Positions 1 to 7,529 of a stretch of 17,773 bases of DNA are shown piece after piece. The notes below the pieces were generated by a model. It saw only the letters and a program-made list of their open reading frames with translations. It was not told the DNA's origin and ran no database searches. The position numbers and the translations under genes are program-made. The stretch covers positions 1-17,773 of the forward strand of contig CAMBEY010000023.1 of NCBI GenBank assembly GCA_945865705.1. Reading direction: 5' to 3'. Position 1 is the first letter of the stretch, and every line of letters begins with the position of its first letter. Source of the DNA: Candidatus Sulfopaludibacter sp. SbA3. GTDB taxonomy: Bacteria > Acidobacteriota > Terriglobia > 2-12-FULL-54-10.

Positions 1-930
1 GATATTTCCTTCCACATCGGCGAGGGTGAGATCGTCGGACTAGTCGGCGCAAACGGTGCGGGAAAGACAACCATCGTGAAGATGCTCGCCGGCATCATCC
101 ACCCCACCAGCGGGCGCGCCCGCGTGCTGGGCTACACGCCATGGGAGCGCGACAACCGCTTCCGCCGGCAGATTGCGCTCATCATGGGACAGAAGGCGCA
201 GCTCTGGTGGGACCTGCCTGCCGCCGACTGCTTTCTGTTGCTCAAGGAAATTTACCAGATTCCCGATAAGCAATTCCGCACAACGCTGGAAGATCTCACC
301 ACCACGCTCGAAGTCCACGATCAGCTTCAGGTGCAAATTCGCCGGCTCTCCCTTGGCGAGCGCATGAAGATGGAGCTGATCGCCGCGCTGCTGCACTCCC
401 CGCGCGTGGTGTTTCTCGACGAGCCCACCATCGGACTAGACCTCACCTCACAGCGCGCCATCCGGGAATTTCTGCTGCGCTACCAGGCCGAGCGTCGCCC
501 CGCCATGATTCTCACCAGCCACTATATGGAGGACATCGAGCGCCTCTGCCGCCGCATCATCATCCTGCGCGAAGGCGAGATCGTCTTTGACGGCTCGCTC
601 GAAAAAGTCGTCGCTGACTACGCGGATCACAAAGTCATCACTGCCCACTTACACAAACCGGATGCAATGGATACATCAGCGCCGACGATAGCGCATGAAG
701 CGGACGGGCTGGACGCGCTTGGCGTGGTCGAGCAGCGCACGGCGGACATGGTGCGCTTGCGCGTGGATCGCGCCCGCGTGGCCGAGGCCGCCGCCGAGCT
801 GCTGCGCCGGTTGCCGGTGATCGATTTGGCCATCGAAGACGCCGACATTGGCACGGTGATTGAGCGCATTCAGCGCGCCCGCCAGCCGGAGGTTCAACAC
901 CAGGCGATGCCTTCCACGGAGGCGACATGA
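1..930 (+). CDS. ABC-2 type exporter ATP-binding protein (5' end cut by window edge)
   Basis: This is the ATPase of an ABC exporter; it hydrolyses ATP on the cytoplasmic face and drives the two permeases encoded directly downstream. The frame is open from base 1, so the N-terminus (probably a few tens of residues) lies outside the window. Counting from base 1, the Walker A GANGAGKTT is at residues 16-24, the Q-loop Gln at about 64 (MGQKAQLWWDLP), the signature LSLGE at 116-120, Walker B VVFLDE at 136-141, the D-loop GLDLTS next to it, and the switch His at 174 (LTSHYMED). All catalytic motifs are intact. The phrases around the Q-loop and the LSLGERMKMEL signature are what I know from the COG4586-type 'uncharacterized ABC transport system' ATPases that pair with COG4587/COG3694 permeases. 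About 100 C-terminal residues form a regulatory tail. The gene ends in an ATGA overlap with the next one. The substrate is unknown. Confidence 0.95.
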   Translation, partial: DISFHIGEGEIVGLVGANGAGKTTIVKMLAGIIHPTSGRARVLGYTPWERDNRFRRQIALIMGQKAQLWWDLPAADCFLLLKEIYQIPDKQFRTTLEDLTTTLEVHDQLQVQIRRLSLGERMKMELIAALLHSPRVVFLDEPTIGLDLTSQRAIREFLLRYQAERRPAMILTSHYMEDIERLCRRIIILREGEIVFDGSLEKVVADYADHKVITAHLHKPDAMDTSAPTIAHEADGLDALGVVEQRTADMVRLRVDRARVAEAAAELLRRLPVIDLAIEDADIGTVIERIQRARQPEVQHQAMPSTEAT

Positions 931-1739
931 GGCCCGCGCTACTGTGGCACATCTTCAGCGTGGAGGCGCGCAAGCGCATGTCCTACCGCGCCGACTTCTG
1001 GATCAATTCGCTTGGCGGCATCGCCGTCAGTTTCAGCGTGTTCTGGGCCATCACCCACGCCATGTTTTCCTCGTCCGGGAAAACCGAGATCGCCGGCTAC
1101 TCGGTCAGCGGCATGTTGCTTTATTACATCTTCGCCTCGCTCACCGGCCGCGTCGTGCAATCCAATGAGGTCGAGTTGGCCGCGTCGCAGGACATCTACG
1201 ACGGCAGCCTCTCCCGCTACTTGCTCTATCCGGTTCCCTACGCCGCGGTGAAGTACGCGCAACAGGCGGGGGGGCTTGCGCCGCAGATATTGCAGATGAT
1301 TGTTTTCGGCATCGCGGCCCTCTTGCTGATCGGCATCCCGGATGAAATCCACATCACCTCTGGTACCGTCGCCATGTATGTGCTCTCGCTGGCGATGGCC
1401 AATCTGCTGCACTATTTGCTGCTGCTGCCCATTCAGGCCGTGGCATTTTGGGCTGACAATGTTTGGAGCCTGGTGGTGGCCTCGCGCTTCGCCACCTCGT
1501 TGCTCGGCGGACTGCTGCTGCCTCTGGACATGTTTCCTCCGTGGTCCCGGCCTATTCTTGACGCGCTTCCCTTCGCCTATCTTTATTCGCTCCCGGTGCG
1601 CGTTCTGCTGGGCCGCGCGTCCATGGCGGAGTGGGCCACGGGATTGGCGATTGCCGCGGGATGGTGCCTCCTCTTCTCATTTGTCATTCGCTGGATTTGG
1701 CGCCGTGGCAATTTGCAGTACACCGGGGTGGGCATATGA
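927..1739 (+). CDS. ABC-2 family permease, first subunit (COG4587-like)
   Basis: Integral membrane subunit of the ABC exporter, 270 residues. The start ATG at 927 overlaps the ATPase stop (ATGA) and has GGAGG at 918-922 four bases upstream, so translation is probably coupled. The N-terminus is short and basic (RPALLWHIFSVEARKRMSYR), followed by about six hydrophobic segments, around residues 25-45, 55-75, 120-137, 148-170, 180-200 and 235-258. The family trait of an Asn/Glu-containing loop followed by 'DIYDGSLSRYLLYP' in the middle and an Arg-Gly-Leu-Gln-Tyr tail (WRRGNLQYTGVGI) fits the uncharacterised ABC-2 permeases that occur as a pair with a second, similar permease. It would form a heterodimeric channel with the next gene product. 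Nothing in the sequence points to the cargo. Confidence 0.9.
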   Translation: MRPALLWHIFSVEARKRMSYRADFWINSLGGIAVSFSVFWAITHAMFSSSGKTEIAGYSVSGMLLYYIFASLTGRVVQSNEVELAASQDIYDGSLSRYLLYPVPYAAVKYAQQAGGLAPQILQMIVFGIAALLLIGIPDEIHITSGTVAMYVLSLAMANLLHYLLLLPIQAVAFWADNVWSLVVASRFATSLLGGLLLPLDMFPPWSRPILDALPFAYLYSLPVRVLLGRASMAEWATGLAIAAGWCLLFSFVIRWIWRRGNLQYTGVGI

Positions 1740-2524
1740 AGCGATATCTTCGGCTCTACGCCGCCTTCATACGATTCTCGTTCAGCAAGGCCATGGAGTT
1801 CCGCATCGATTTTTTCTTCCGCATCGGCATGGACATCATCTGGAACATTGTGAACATCTCGTTTTTCTGGATACTCTACCAGCACACACCGCTGCTGGGC
1901 GGATGGACCTTCGATCAGATGCTGGTCTTCGCCGGCGGCGTCTTCGTGGTGGATGCCGTACACATGACTCTGTTCTCGAACAATATGTGGTGGCTACCCA
2001 CCTATATCAACAAGGGCGACGTGGATTACCACCTCGTGCGCCCAGTTTCATCATTGTTCATCCTGAGTGTCCGGGACTTCGCCGCCAATTCGTTCGTTAA
2101 CCTGCTGATGGCCTGCGGCATTCTGACCTGGACTCTGGCGCGCTATCCGAGTGAGCTGGGAGCGGCATCGATTCTGCTGTTTCTTGTTCTACTTCTGGTT
2201 GGCGTGGTCCTGCATTACGCGCTCAGTATGCTGTTCATCATTCCCACGTTTTGGTTGCACGCATCCGGCGGCCTGCGGGAATTCATGTGGGCCACGGAGC
2301 AATATATGACGCGCCCGCACGGCATCTTTCAGGGATGGACGGCACGCATCCTGGTTTCCATTCTTCCCTTCGGCCTGATTGTTTCATTTCCCACGCGAGT
2401 TCTCTTTGAAGGACCGTCTCTCGCCGTTCTCCTGCACATTTTTGCGGTTACCGGTGCCATGTTCTTCTTCCTGACGCGCCTCTGGCGCGCCGGCCTGCGC
2501 GCCTACTCCTCCGCGTCATCGTAA
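1736..2524 (+). CDS. ABC-2 family permease, second subunit (COG3694 / DUF990-like)
   Basis: Second membrane subunit of the ABC exporter, 262 residues. An open frame continues upstream to 1631, but the ATG at 1736 is chosen because it overlaps the preceding stop (ATGA, 1736-1739). It also gives the usual N-terminus of the family, a short amphipathic stretch MKRYLRLYAAFIRFSF followed by KAMEFRIDFFFRIGMD. About six transmembrane segments follow; 'DVDYHLVRPVSSLFILSVRDF' in the central loop is the counterpart of the 'DIYDGSLSRYLLYP' loop of its partner. The gene ends just before the palindrome at 2526-2611, which probably terminates the operon. The arrangement ATPase-permease-permease with two 4-bp overlaps is that of a complete exporter lacking any accessory protein in view. 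Confidence 0.9.
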   Translation: MKRYLRLYAAFIRFSFSKAMEFRIDFFFRIGMDIIWNIVNISFFWILYQHTPLLGGWTFDQMLVFAGGVFVVDAVHMTLFSNNMWWLPTYINKGDVDYHLVRPVSSLFILSVRDFAANSFVNLLMACGILTWTLARYPSELGAASILLFLVLLLVGVVLHYALSMLFIIPTFWLHASGGLREFMWATEQYMTRPHGIFQGWTARILVSILPFGLIVSFPTRVLFEGPSLAVLLHIFAVTGAMFFFLTRLWRAGLRAYSSASS

Positions 2525-2525
2525 T

Positions 2526-2611
2526 TAACAGAGCCGCGCGCGTAAGCAAGCGGACCCGCCCCGCTTCTCCAGCAGCGACGGGCCCGTTCGCTTACGCGCG
2601 CGGTACTGTCA
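2526..2611. repeat. GAGCCGCG palindrome, copy 1, between convergent operons (possible bidirectional terminator)
   Basis: The arms at 2526-2547 and 2590-2611 are inverted repeats of 22 bp with 3 mismatches; the innermost 14 bp (CCGCGCGCGTAAGC / GCTTACGCGCGCGG) are perfect. A second small hairpin, AAGCGG at 2548-2553 with CCGCTT at 2561-2566, sits inside. The left arm starts two bases after the ABC permease stop, and the right arm's last three bases (2609-2611) are the stop codon of tctA on the other strand. There is no U-tract, so intrinsic termination would depend on the stem alone. The TAACAGAGCCGCG...AAGCGG outline is shared with 15982-16069, and the GAGCCGCG core also with 11546-11704. Confidence 0.85.
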
Positions 2612-4105
2612 CGGGGCGGTTACGCGACGTTTCGCAATCCACTTGATCAGCGCGGGAATGATTAGCGCGCAGACGGCCAGCGTCAACAGCGTCGCCGATA
2701 ACGGGCGCGTGAAGAAAACCGTGCCATCACCTTGTGCGATGGCCAGCGCGCGGCGGAACTGCTGCTCAGCCATCGGCCCGAGGATCAGGCCGATGATCGC
2801 CGGAGCAACGGGGATGTCAGCGCGCCGCATCAGGTAGCCCACCACGCCGACGCCGTACATCAAGCCAACATCAAACACGGAATTGTTCAGGCTGTAAGTT
2901 CCCAGCGCAGCGAAAACCAGGATGCCGCCGTAAAGGAACGGCTGTGGAATTTCCAGCAGACGCGCCCACAGCGGAGCCAACGGCAGATTCAGCACTAGCA
3001 ACATCACGTTGCCGACATAGAGGCTGGCAATTAGTCCCCAGACCAACTCAGGGTTGGTGGTAAACAGCAGAGGACCTGGCTGAATATTGTATTGTTGAAA
3101 CGCGGCCAGCATGATGGCCGCCGTGGCCGAAGTGGGCAGGCCGAGCGTCAACAGAGGGACCAACACGCCCGCCGCCGCCGCGTTGTTGGCGGCCTCGGGC
3201 CCGGCCACGGCTTCAATCGCGCCTTTACCAAACTCTTCGGGATGACGTGAGACTTTTTTCTCCAGCCAGTACGAAAGAAACGTGGGGATCTCCGCACCAC
3301 CCACCGGCAGCGCACCAATCGGGAAACCGAGTGCCGTACCCCGCAGCCACGGCTTCCATGAGCGCGACCAATCCGCACGCGTCATCCACGTCCAACCACG
3401 CACCTTGGTGAGGCTCAAGTCCTCCTGCTTCTGCGTGGCCAGGAAGATCGTCTCTCCCACGGCAAACAATCCGACGACAACCACAACCACATCAATGCCG
3501 TCGAGCAACTGCGGCACCCCGAATGTATAGCGCGCCTGCCCCGTCTGCAAGTCAATGCCAACCAAGCCCAGCGCCAGACCGAAGAACAGGCTCACAAGTC
3601 CGCGCATGGGAGTGTCGCCCAGTACCGCCGAAATGGTGGTAAAACCAAGGACGATCAGCGCAAAGTATTCCGCCGGCCCAAATGATAGCGCGAACTCCAC
3701 CAGGACCGGCGCGGCGAAGGTGAGGCCAATCGTCCCAAGAGTTCCCGCAACAAACGATCCGATGGCAGCAGTAGCCAACGCGGCGGACGCTCGACCAGCG
3801 CGAGCCATCGCGTGTCCGTCGATGGCGGTGATCATGCTGCCACTCTCGCCGGGTGTATTCATCAGGATCGAAGTCGTCGATCCGCCATACATCGCGCCGG
3901 AGTATATGCCGGCGAACATGATAAACGCGCTGGTGGGATCTAGCTGAAAAGTAACCGGCAGCAGCAAGGCGACGGTTAGCGCCGGACCAATGCCCGGCAG
4001 GATGCCGACGATAGTTCCAAGCACCACGCCCACGAGTGCCCAAAAAAGATTTCCAACGGTAAGAGCAACTCCGAACCCGTGCATTAAAGCGGAAAAAGAT
4101 TCCAT
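2609..4105 (-). CDS. tctA: Tripartite tricarboxylate transporter large permease TctA
   Basis: Large membrane subunit of a tripartite tricarboxylate (TTT) transporter, which uses an ion gradient and a periplasmic binding protein to import carboxylates. It has 498 residues, the usual TctA length (about 500), with roughly twelve hydrophobic segments. The N-terminal half carries GILPGIGP at 34-41 and a GGSTTSILMNTPGE motif near residues 75-88. The C-terminal half repeats the pattern with FPIGALPVGGAEIPTF, AGPEAANNAAAAG and LTLGLPTSATAA. These are the family's conserved pore-like motifs, so it looks functional. The ATG at 4105 lacks a good ribosome-binding site, but the N-terminus (MESFSALMHGFGVAL) matches the family. 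It is unusually separated from tctB by a PQQ dehydrogenase gene 52 bp upstream. It is the last gene of the row, and its TGA lies in the arm of the terminal palindrome. Confidence 0.96.
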   Translation of the reverse strand: MESFSALMHGFGVALTVGNLFWALVGVVLGTIVGILPGIGPALTVALLLPVTFQLDPTSAFIMFAGIYSGAMYGGSTTSILMNTPGESGSMITAIDGHAMARAGRASAALATAAIGSFVAGTLGTIGLTFAAPVLVEFALSFGPAEYFALIVLGFTTISAVLGDTPMRGLVSLFFGLALGLVGIDLQTGQARYTFGVPQLLDGIDVVVVVVGLFAVGETIFLATQKQEDLSLTKVRGWTWMTRADWSRSWKPWLRGTALGFPIGALPVGGAEIPTFLSYWLEKKVSRHPEEFGKGAIEAVAGPEAANNAAAAGVLVPLLTLGLPTSATAAIMLAAFQQYNIQPGPLLFTTNPELVWGLIASLYVGNVMLLVLNLPLAPLWARLLEIPQPFLYGGILVFAALGTYSLNNSVFDVGLMYGVGVVGYLMRRADIPVAPAIIGLILGPMAEQQFRRALAIAQGDGTVFFTRPLSATLLTLAVCALIIPALIKWIAKRRVTAP

Positions 4106-4157
4106 CTTTGGGATTGTACTCGATCGGAAATATTGAAGTTCGTGAACAGCGCCCGGA

Positions 4158-5867
4158 TTACTCGCCGAGCGCGAAAACCATCAGCACGTTGCTGCCGCCG
4201 ACGCCTTTCAGTTCAGGATAAAGTTGCGCGAGGTGCATCGACCCGGAGGTGCGCCCGCCCAGGGCCACGGCGACGTACTGTTTGCCGTCCACCGCATAGC
4301 TGATGGGATAGCCCGTGATGGGCGCGCTGAGCGGAATGTCCCACAGAACTTTTCCGTTGTCCGCATCGAGGGCGCGAAAATTGCGGTGCATGTCGCCGAC
4401 AAAAACCAATCCGCCGCCAGTGGCGAGCGGTGAACCCATCGCCGCCCGCGTGTCGAAGGTCCACATCGCCTCACCCGTCGAAGCCGAGACCGCCATCAAG
4501 CGACCCACCTTTCCGCCGGAGCCTTCCATGTGCTGTATCTCGTCATACTTCACGCCGGAAGTGGATTTATCGAGCGGCAATATTTCAAACACCGAGCATT
4601 CATTGCTCACCGGGCTGAATACCGCATTGCTCTTCGGGCTGTAGGCTTTGCTCTGGAACAGTTTACCGCCGCGCATTCCCGGACAGACCTTCTGCACGTC
4701 GCCGATTTTCTTGGGGATGATATCCACATTGGTGGTTATCGCGCCGGTTTTCGCATCAATGCTCTTGTAGAGATTCTGGAACGGCACGATTTGCTTGTGC
4801 CACAGATAGCTTCCCTTCTCGCGGTCGAAGGCCCACAGGATGCCGGGCTTGCCTAGCGCGTAAACAACCTTGCGCTCGATACCGTTCATGCGCACGTTGG
4901 CCAAGATGGGATTGTCCTGATGATCCATGTCGAAGTTGTCGCGGGGCTGCATCTGGAAATGCCACTTGATCGCGCCGGTGGCGGCATCGAGCGCCAGGAT
5001 TGAATTCGAGTAGAGCAGCGAGCCGCTGCCCGTTCCCTTCAGAATTTCCGGATAAGGATACGGACTCGCCGTGGTCCAGTAGACTAACTTCAACTGCGGA
5101 TCGTAACTGCCAGTCAGCCAGAACGACGCCTTGCGCCGCTTGTCATAAGGTGCACCGCCCCAACTGGCATTGGCCTCCGCCGAATCATTCGGCCCCGCCA
5201 CGGACTCGCGCCGCCACAGGTGCTTGCCCGTGTCGGCATCATACGCGCTGACTGAGCATGGCTCGGGCGTACCCACACCACAGGTCATTCCCGCGAATAT
5301 TTTCCCGTCGCCCGCGATGGGGCCGGACGAAAAGTCCACGCGCTTTTCGTGGTCGGCGGCCTTGGTCTCCCAAACCATCTTGCCCGTCTGCGCATCGAGC
5401 GCAATAACGTAAGCGTCCGGGGAAGTCATATAAATCCGGTCGCGATAGATAACCAGATTGCGCGTCGTCGCGCTCAACATGTCGCGCTCCAGCTTGCGCC
5501 GGTACTCCCAGATCACGTTTCCGTTCTTGGCATCGAGCGCCTGCACCACGCCGCCGTTGTGCGGCAGATACATCACGCCGCGATAGACAATCGGCTCCTG
5601 CTCCGATTGCCCGGCCTCCATCGCCCACGCCCACGCCAGACGGAGTTTCCCAACATTCTGCTTATTGATCTGCTCAAGCGGGCTGTAGCCGCTGACCGTC
5701 TGATCGCGCCGCCACATCAGCCAGTCGCCCTCGGCAGGCTTCTGCAACACGGCATCGCTCACCGGCACAAAACCGGGTTGCTGAGAGCGGACGGAAGTCG
5801 CCGGCGCAGTCACAAGGAAAACGATAGAAGCGATGTACAACCCAATCCTGGCGTGAGTCAAGTGCAT
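4158..5867 (-). CDS. Periplasmic PQQ-dependent alcohol dehydrogenase-type propeller enzyme (no haem domain)
   Basis: Quinoprotein dehydrogenase of the methanol/ethanol dehydrogenase family, 569 residues, predicted periplasmic. A signal peptide covers roughly residues 1-29 (hydrophobic core LYIASIVFLVTAPATS). The start ATG at 5867 has AAGGAG seven bases upstream; the frame continues to a TTG at 5900 but that start has no support. The propeller blades show the A-x-D-x-x-T/N-G-x-x-x-W pattern repeatedly (near 110-120, 157-166, 208-218, 292-302 and toward the C-terminus). The catalytic-loop equivalent is RDNFDMDH, Asp313 and Asp315; the second Asp is the position that marks lanthanide-type enzymes in the XoxF group. 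The usual GTGN calcium-ligand stretch reads TTAS here, there is no adjacent Cys-Cys pair (Cys at 196 and 204 instead), and no CxxCH haem site. The substrate is not evident. It sits 29 bp after tctB and 52 bp before tctA, inside a transporter operon. It is a paralogue of the protein at the right edge. Confidence 0.92.
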   Translation of the reverse strand: MHLTHARIGLYIASIVFLVTAPATSVRSQQPGFVPVSDAVLQKPAEGDWLMWRRDQTVSGYSPLEQINKQNVGKLRLAWAWAMEAGQSEQEPIVYRGVMYLPHNGGVVQALDAKNGNVIWEYRRKLERDMLSATTRNLVIYRDRIYMTSPDAYVIALDAQTGKMVWETKAADHEKRVDFSSGPIAGDGKIFAGMTCGVGTPEPCSVSAYDADTGKHLWRRESVAGPNDSAEANASWGGAPYDKRRKASFWLTGSYDPQLKLVYWTTASPYPYPEILKGTGSGSLLYSNSILALDAATGAIKWHFQMQPRDNFDMDHQDNPILANVRMNGIERKVVYALGKPGILWAFDREKGSYLWHKQIVPFQNLYKSIDAKTGAITTNVDIIPKKIGDVQKVCPGMRGGKLFQSKAYSPKSNAVFSPVSNECSVFEILPLDKSTSGVKYDEIQHMEGSGGKVGRLMAVSASTGEAMWTFDTRAAMGSPLATGGGLVFVGDMHRNFRALDADNGKVLWDIPLSAPITGYPISYAVDGKQYVAVALGGRTSGSMHLAQLYPELKGVGGSNVLMVFALGE

Positions 5868-5874
5868 GGAAGTG

Positions 5875-5880
5875 CTCCTT
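5875..5880 (-). promoter_or_regulatory. Ribosome-binding site deciding the PQQ dehydrogenase start
   Basis: The minus strand reads AAGGAG seven bases before the ATG at 5867. This fixes that ATG, which opens directly into a signal peptide, over the longer frame beginning with TTG at 5900 that would overlap the tctB stop. The site is among the best matches in the row, so this gene is probably well translated within the transporter operon. Confidence 0.8.
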
Positions 5881-5896
5881 ATGTGGACCAACTGGC

Positions 5897-6394
5897 TCAA
5901 AGAATACCTTCAAGAATTCCCGATGGCAACGTCAATCCGAGTCCTCTCGAAAATGCGACGAAGCAGATGACCGAAAGCATCACCGCAACAAACACATCGC
6001 GAAAGAGCCGTCGGCTACCGAACGCGCGCGCGACAAGCCAGAATTGAATGGCGGAGGCAATCACAAACCCGGCCCGATCGAGCAGGAGAAGATTTAAGAT
6101 CAGGGCCAGTGCAAGATAGATCAACGGAGTCCAGTTGACCGGCGCTTCCATGCCAGTTTCCGAGGTTGTTAGCGGAGCCGCTTGCTTGCGCAGAAATCCC
6201 GCCGCCAGAAACCAGCCACCCAGCACGAGTAATCCCACGGCAACGACGTAAGGGAAGAAGCGCGGGCCGATGCGGTCATAGCCCGCGCCGAAGCTGATGC
6301 CGCTCAACCCCAATGCCAACAGGCCTCCGAGCGCCGCGACGGTCAGGCCGATGCAGGCATCCACTTTCACGATTCCACATTGGCGATGACGCAT
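5897..6394 (-). CDS. tctB: Tripartite tricarboxylate transporter small membrane subunit TctB
   Basis: Small membrane subunit of the TTT transporter, 165 residues. It has four hydrophobic segments, about residues 13-32, 47-67, 90-115 and 128-150, which is the standard TctB topology. The SFGAGYDRIGPRFFPYVVAVGL stretch after the first segment is the recognisable part (family consensus around GPxxFPxxx). The start ATG at 6394 has GGAG seven bases upstream. The gene follows tctC after 125 bp that hold a hairpin repeat, and is followed by the PQQ dehydrogenase rather than by tctA. TctB sequences are poorly conserved, so assignment rests on length, topology, the proline/glycine motif and the neighbours. 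Confidence 0.93.
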   Translation of the reverse strand: MRHRQCGIVKVDACIGLTVAALGGLLALGLSGISFGAGYDRIGPRFFPYVVAVGLLVLGGWFLAAGFLRKQAAPLTTSETGMEAPVNWTPLIYLALALILNLLLLDRAGFVIASAIQFWLVARAFGSRRLFRDVFVAVMLSVICFVAFSRGLGLTLPSGILEGIL

Positions 6395-6411
6395 TATATA
6401 ACTCCAAGAAA

Positions 6412-6492
6412 TGTCATCCTGAGCGCAGCGAAGGATCTGCTTTGCGCTTACATCCGCGAAAAAACATATTCTTCGCTACGCTCAGAATGACA
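6412..6492. repeat. TGTCATYCTGAGCG hairpin repeat, copy 1, between tctC and tctB
   Basis: The arms at 6412-6436 and 6468-6492 are a 25-bp inverted repeat with 3 mismatches (TGTCATCCTGAGCGCAGCG... against ...CGCTACGCTCAGAATGACA). The loop is about 31 bases. A second copy is at 13609-13698; its right arm, read in reverse complement, matches this left arm through GATCTGCTTT apart from a two-base insertion. I recall elements of this wording as very common dispersed intergenic palindromes in many soil-bacterial genomes, Acidobacteria included. It lies 18 bp upstream of the tctB ATG, 27 bp after the tctC stop, and would fold in the operon transcript. Confidence 0.9.
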
Positions 6493-6519
6493 ACGTAACG
6501 CTACGCGAACCGCAATTAA

Positions 6520-7476
6520 TTATTTCACCAAGCCGATGGAGCGCAGCACTTCAGTCGCGCGCTTGTCTTCTTCCTTGAGATAAGCATCAAATGGCGCGCC
6601 GGATTGATAGAGGTCGATCCAGTCATTCTTCTTGAGAATGTCCTTCCACTGCTGCGACTGGTGCATCTTGTCGACCGTCGCCACCAGCGCGGCCTTCTGT
6701 TGCGCGCTGATCCCCGGCGGCGCGACCACGCCGCGCCAGTTGGCCAGAGTGAGGTTCACCTTCTGCTCAACGAAGGTGGGAATGTCCATGCCCGCCAACC
6801 GCTTGTCGGACGAGATGGCCAGCGCGCGCAGCTTGCCCGACTTGATGAACGGGACGAGTTCTCCAAGGCCATTAATCCCCGCCGCCACTTGATTGCCGAT
6901 GAGCGAAGCAATGGACTCGCCGCCGCCGGAGTGCGGCACGTAATTCACTTTGTTTACATCCACGCCAGAGGCTTTAGCGAGCAACCCCGCCAGCATATGA
7001 TCCGTCCCGCCAGCCGAGCCTCCCGCAATGGCCATTCCCGGATTCGCCTTCCACGCTTTCATGAAATCCGCGAGCGTTTTATAGGGAGAAGCGGCGGGCA
7101 CCACCAGCACTTCGTACTCACCGGTGAGCCGCGCGATGGGCGTAATCTGCGCAAGCGTAACGGGAGACTTGTTGGTGAGCACCGCTCCCACCATGATCAG
7201 GCCCATGGCCATCAGCACGTCGGGCTTGGCCTTATCATTGTTGACAAACTGCGCCAGACCAATGGTGCCGCCCGCGCCGGGCACATTCATCACCTTTACA
7301 GGCGAGGCGATGCCGCCCTGCTGCAACGCCTGCTGCATCATGCGCGCCGTCTGATCCCATCCGCCGCCCGGAGCCGCCGGCGCAATGATCGTAAGACCCT
7401 TCATCTGCGCCATTGCGCTACCAGTCAACATCAGACCGAGTAGCACGGCACCCATAACTTTTCGCATATTCTCCAT
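6520..7476 (-). CDS. tctC: TTT transporter periplasmic solute-binding protein TctC
   Basis: Periplasmic binding protein (TctC/Bug family) that captures a carboxylate and delivers it to TctAB; 318 residues from the ATG at 7476, the normal size. A signal peptide MENMRKVMGAVLLGLMLTGS ends at about Ala-Met-Ala before Gln. The ligand-loop motif APAAPGGGWDQTAR follows at the start of the mature protein, then VPGAGGTIGLAQF and, mid-protein, AGGSAGGTDHMLAG, the two phosphate-loop-like hinges that hold the ligand's carboxylate in this family. The GGGWD version is what I associate with true TctC rather than general Bug proteins. The frame also reaches a GTG at 7485, but AAGGA lies ten bases before 7476 and abuts 7485, so 7476 (or ATG 7467) is preferred. 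It is 53 bp downstream of tcuB. The ligand is not deducible, but di- or tricarboxylates fit the tcuAB context. Confidence 0.96.
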   Translation of the reverse strand: MENMRKVMGAVLLGLMLTGSAMAQMKGLTIIAPAAPGGGWDQTARMMQQALQQGGIASPVKVMNVPGAGGTIGLAQFVNNDKAKPDVLMAMGLIMVGAVLTNKSPVTLAQITPIARLTGEYEVLVVPAASPYKTLADFMKAWKANPGMAIAGGSAGGTDHMLAGLLAKASGVDVNKVNYVPHSGGGESIASLIGNQVAAGINGLGELVPFIKSGKLRALAISSDKRLAGMDIPTFVEQKVNLTLANWRGVVAPPGISAQQKAALVATVDKMHQSQQWKDILKKNDWIDLYQSGAPFDAYLKEEDKRATEVLRSIGLVK

Positions 7477-7512
7477 CGTTCCCACGTCCTTATCTTTTTT
7501 TTTAGCTCGCTC

Positions 7513-7518
7513 ATTATA
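7513..7518 (-). promoter_or_regulatory. Possible internal promoter -10 box upstream of tctC
   Basis: The minus strand reads TATAAT here, a perfect -10 hexamer, 36 bases before the tctC ATG; a second TATAAT lies at 7529-7534 over the tcuB stop. No good TTGACA-like -35 is seen at 16-18 bp spacing. An A9 run (7495-7503) follows. AT-rich sequence is rare in this window, so the site stands out, but the call is weak. Confidence 0.3.
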
Positions 7519-7529
7519 ACGCCACCGGA

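Noticed and set aside
1631..1735. Upstream extension of the second ABC permease to 1631
   Set aside because: It overlaps the first permease's last TM and has no family match; the ATGA junction at 1736 explains the start.
5868..5900. N-terminal extension of the PQQ dehydrogenase to a TTG at 5900 overlapping the tctB stop
   Set aside because: The ATG at 5867 has AAGGAG at ideal spacing and opens directly into a signal peptide; the extension would put polar residues in front of it.
6604..7443. Open frame on the + strand opposite tctC (279 codons)
   Set aside because: Fully antisense to a well-supported TctC; Arg/His-rich with no recognisable motif.
7495..7503. T9 run on the + strand as a terminator U-tract
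   Set aside because: No GC-rich stem precedes it on the + strand, and no + strand gene is upstream; on the coding strand it is an A-tract.
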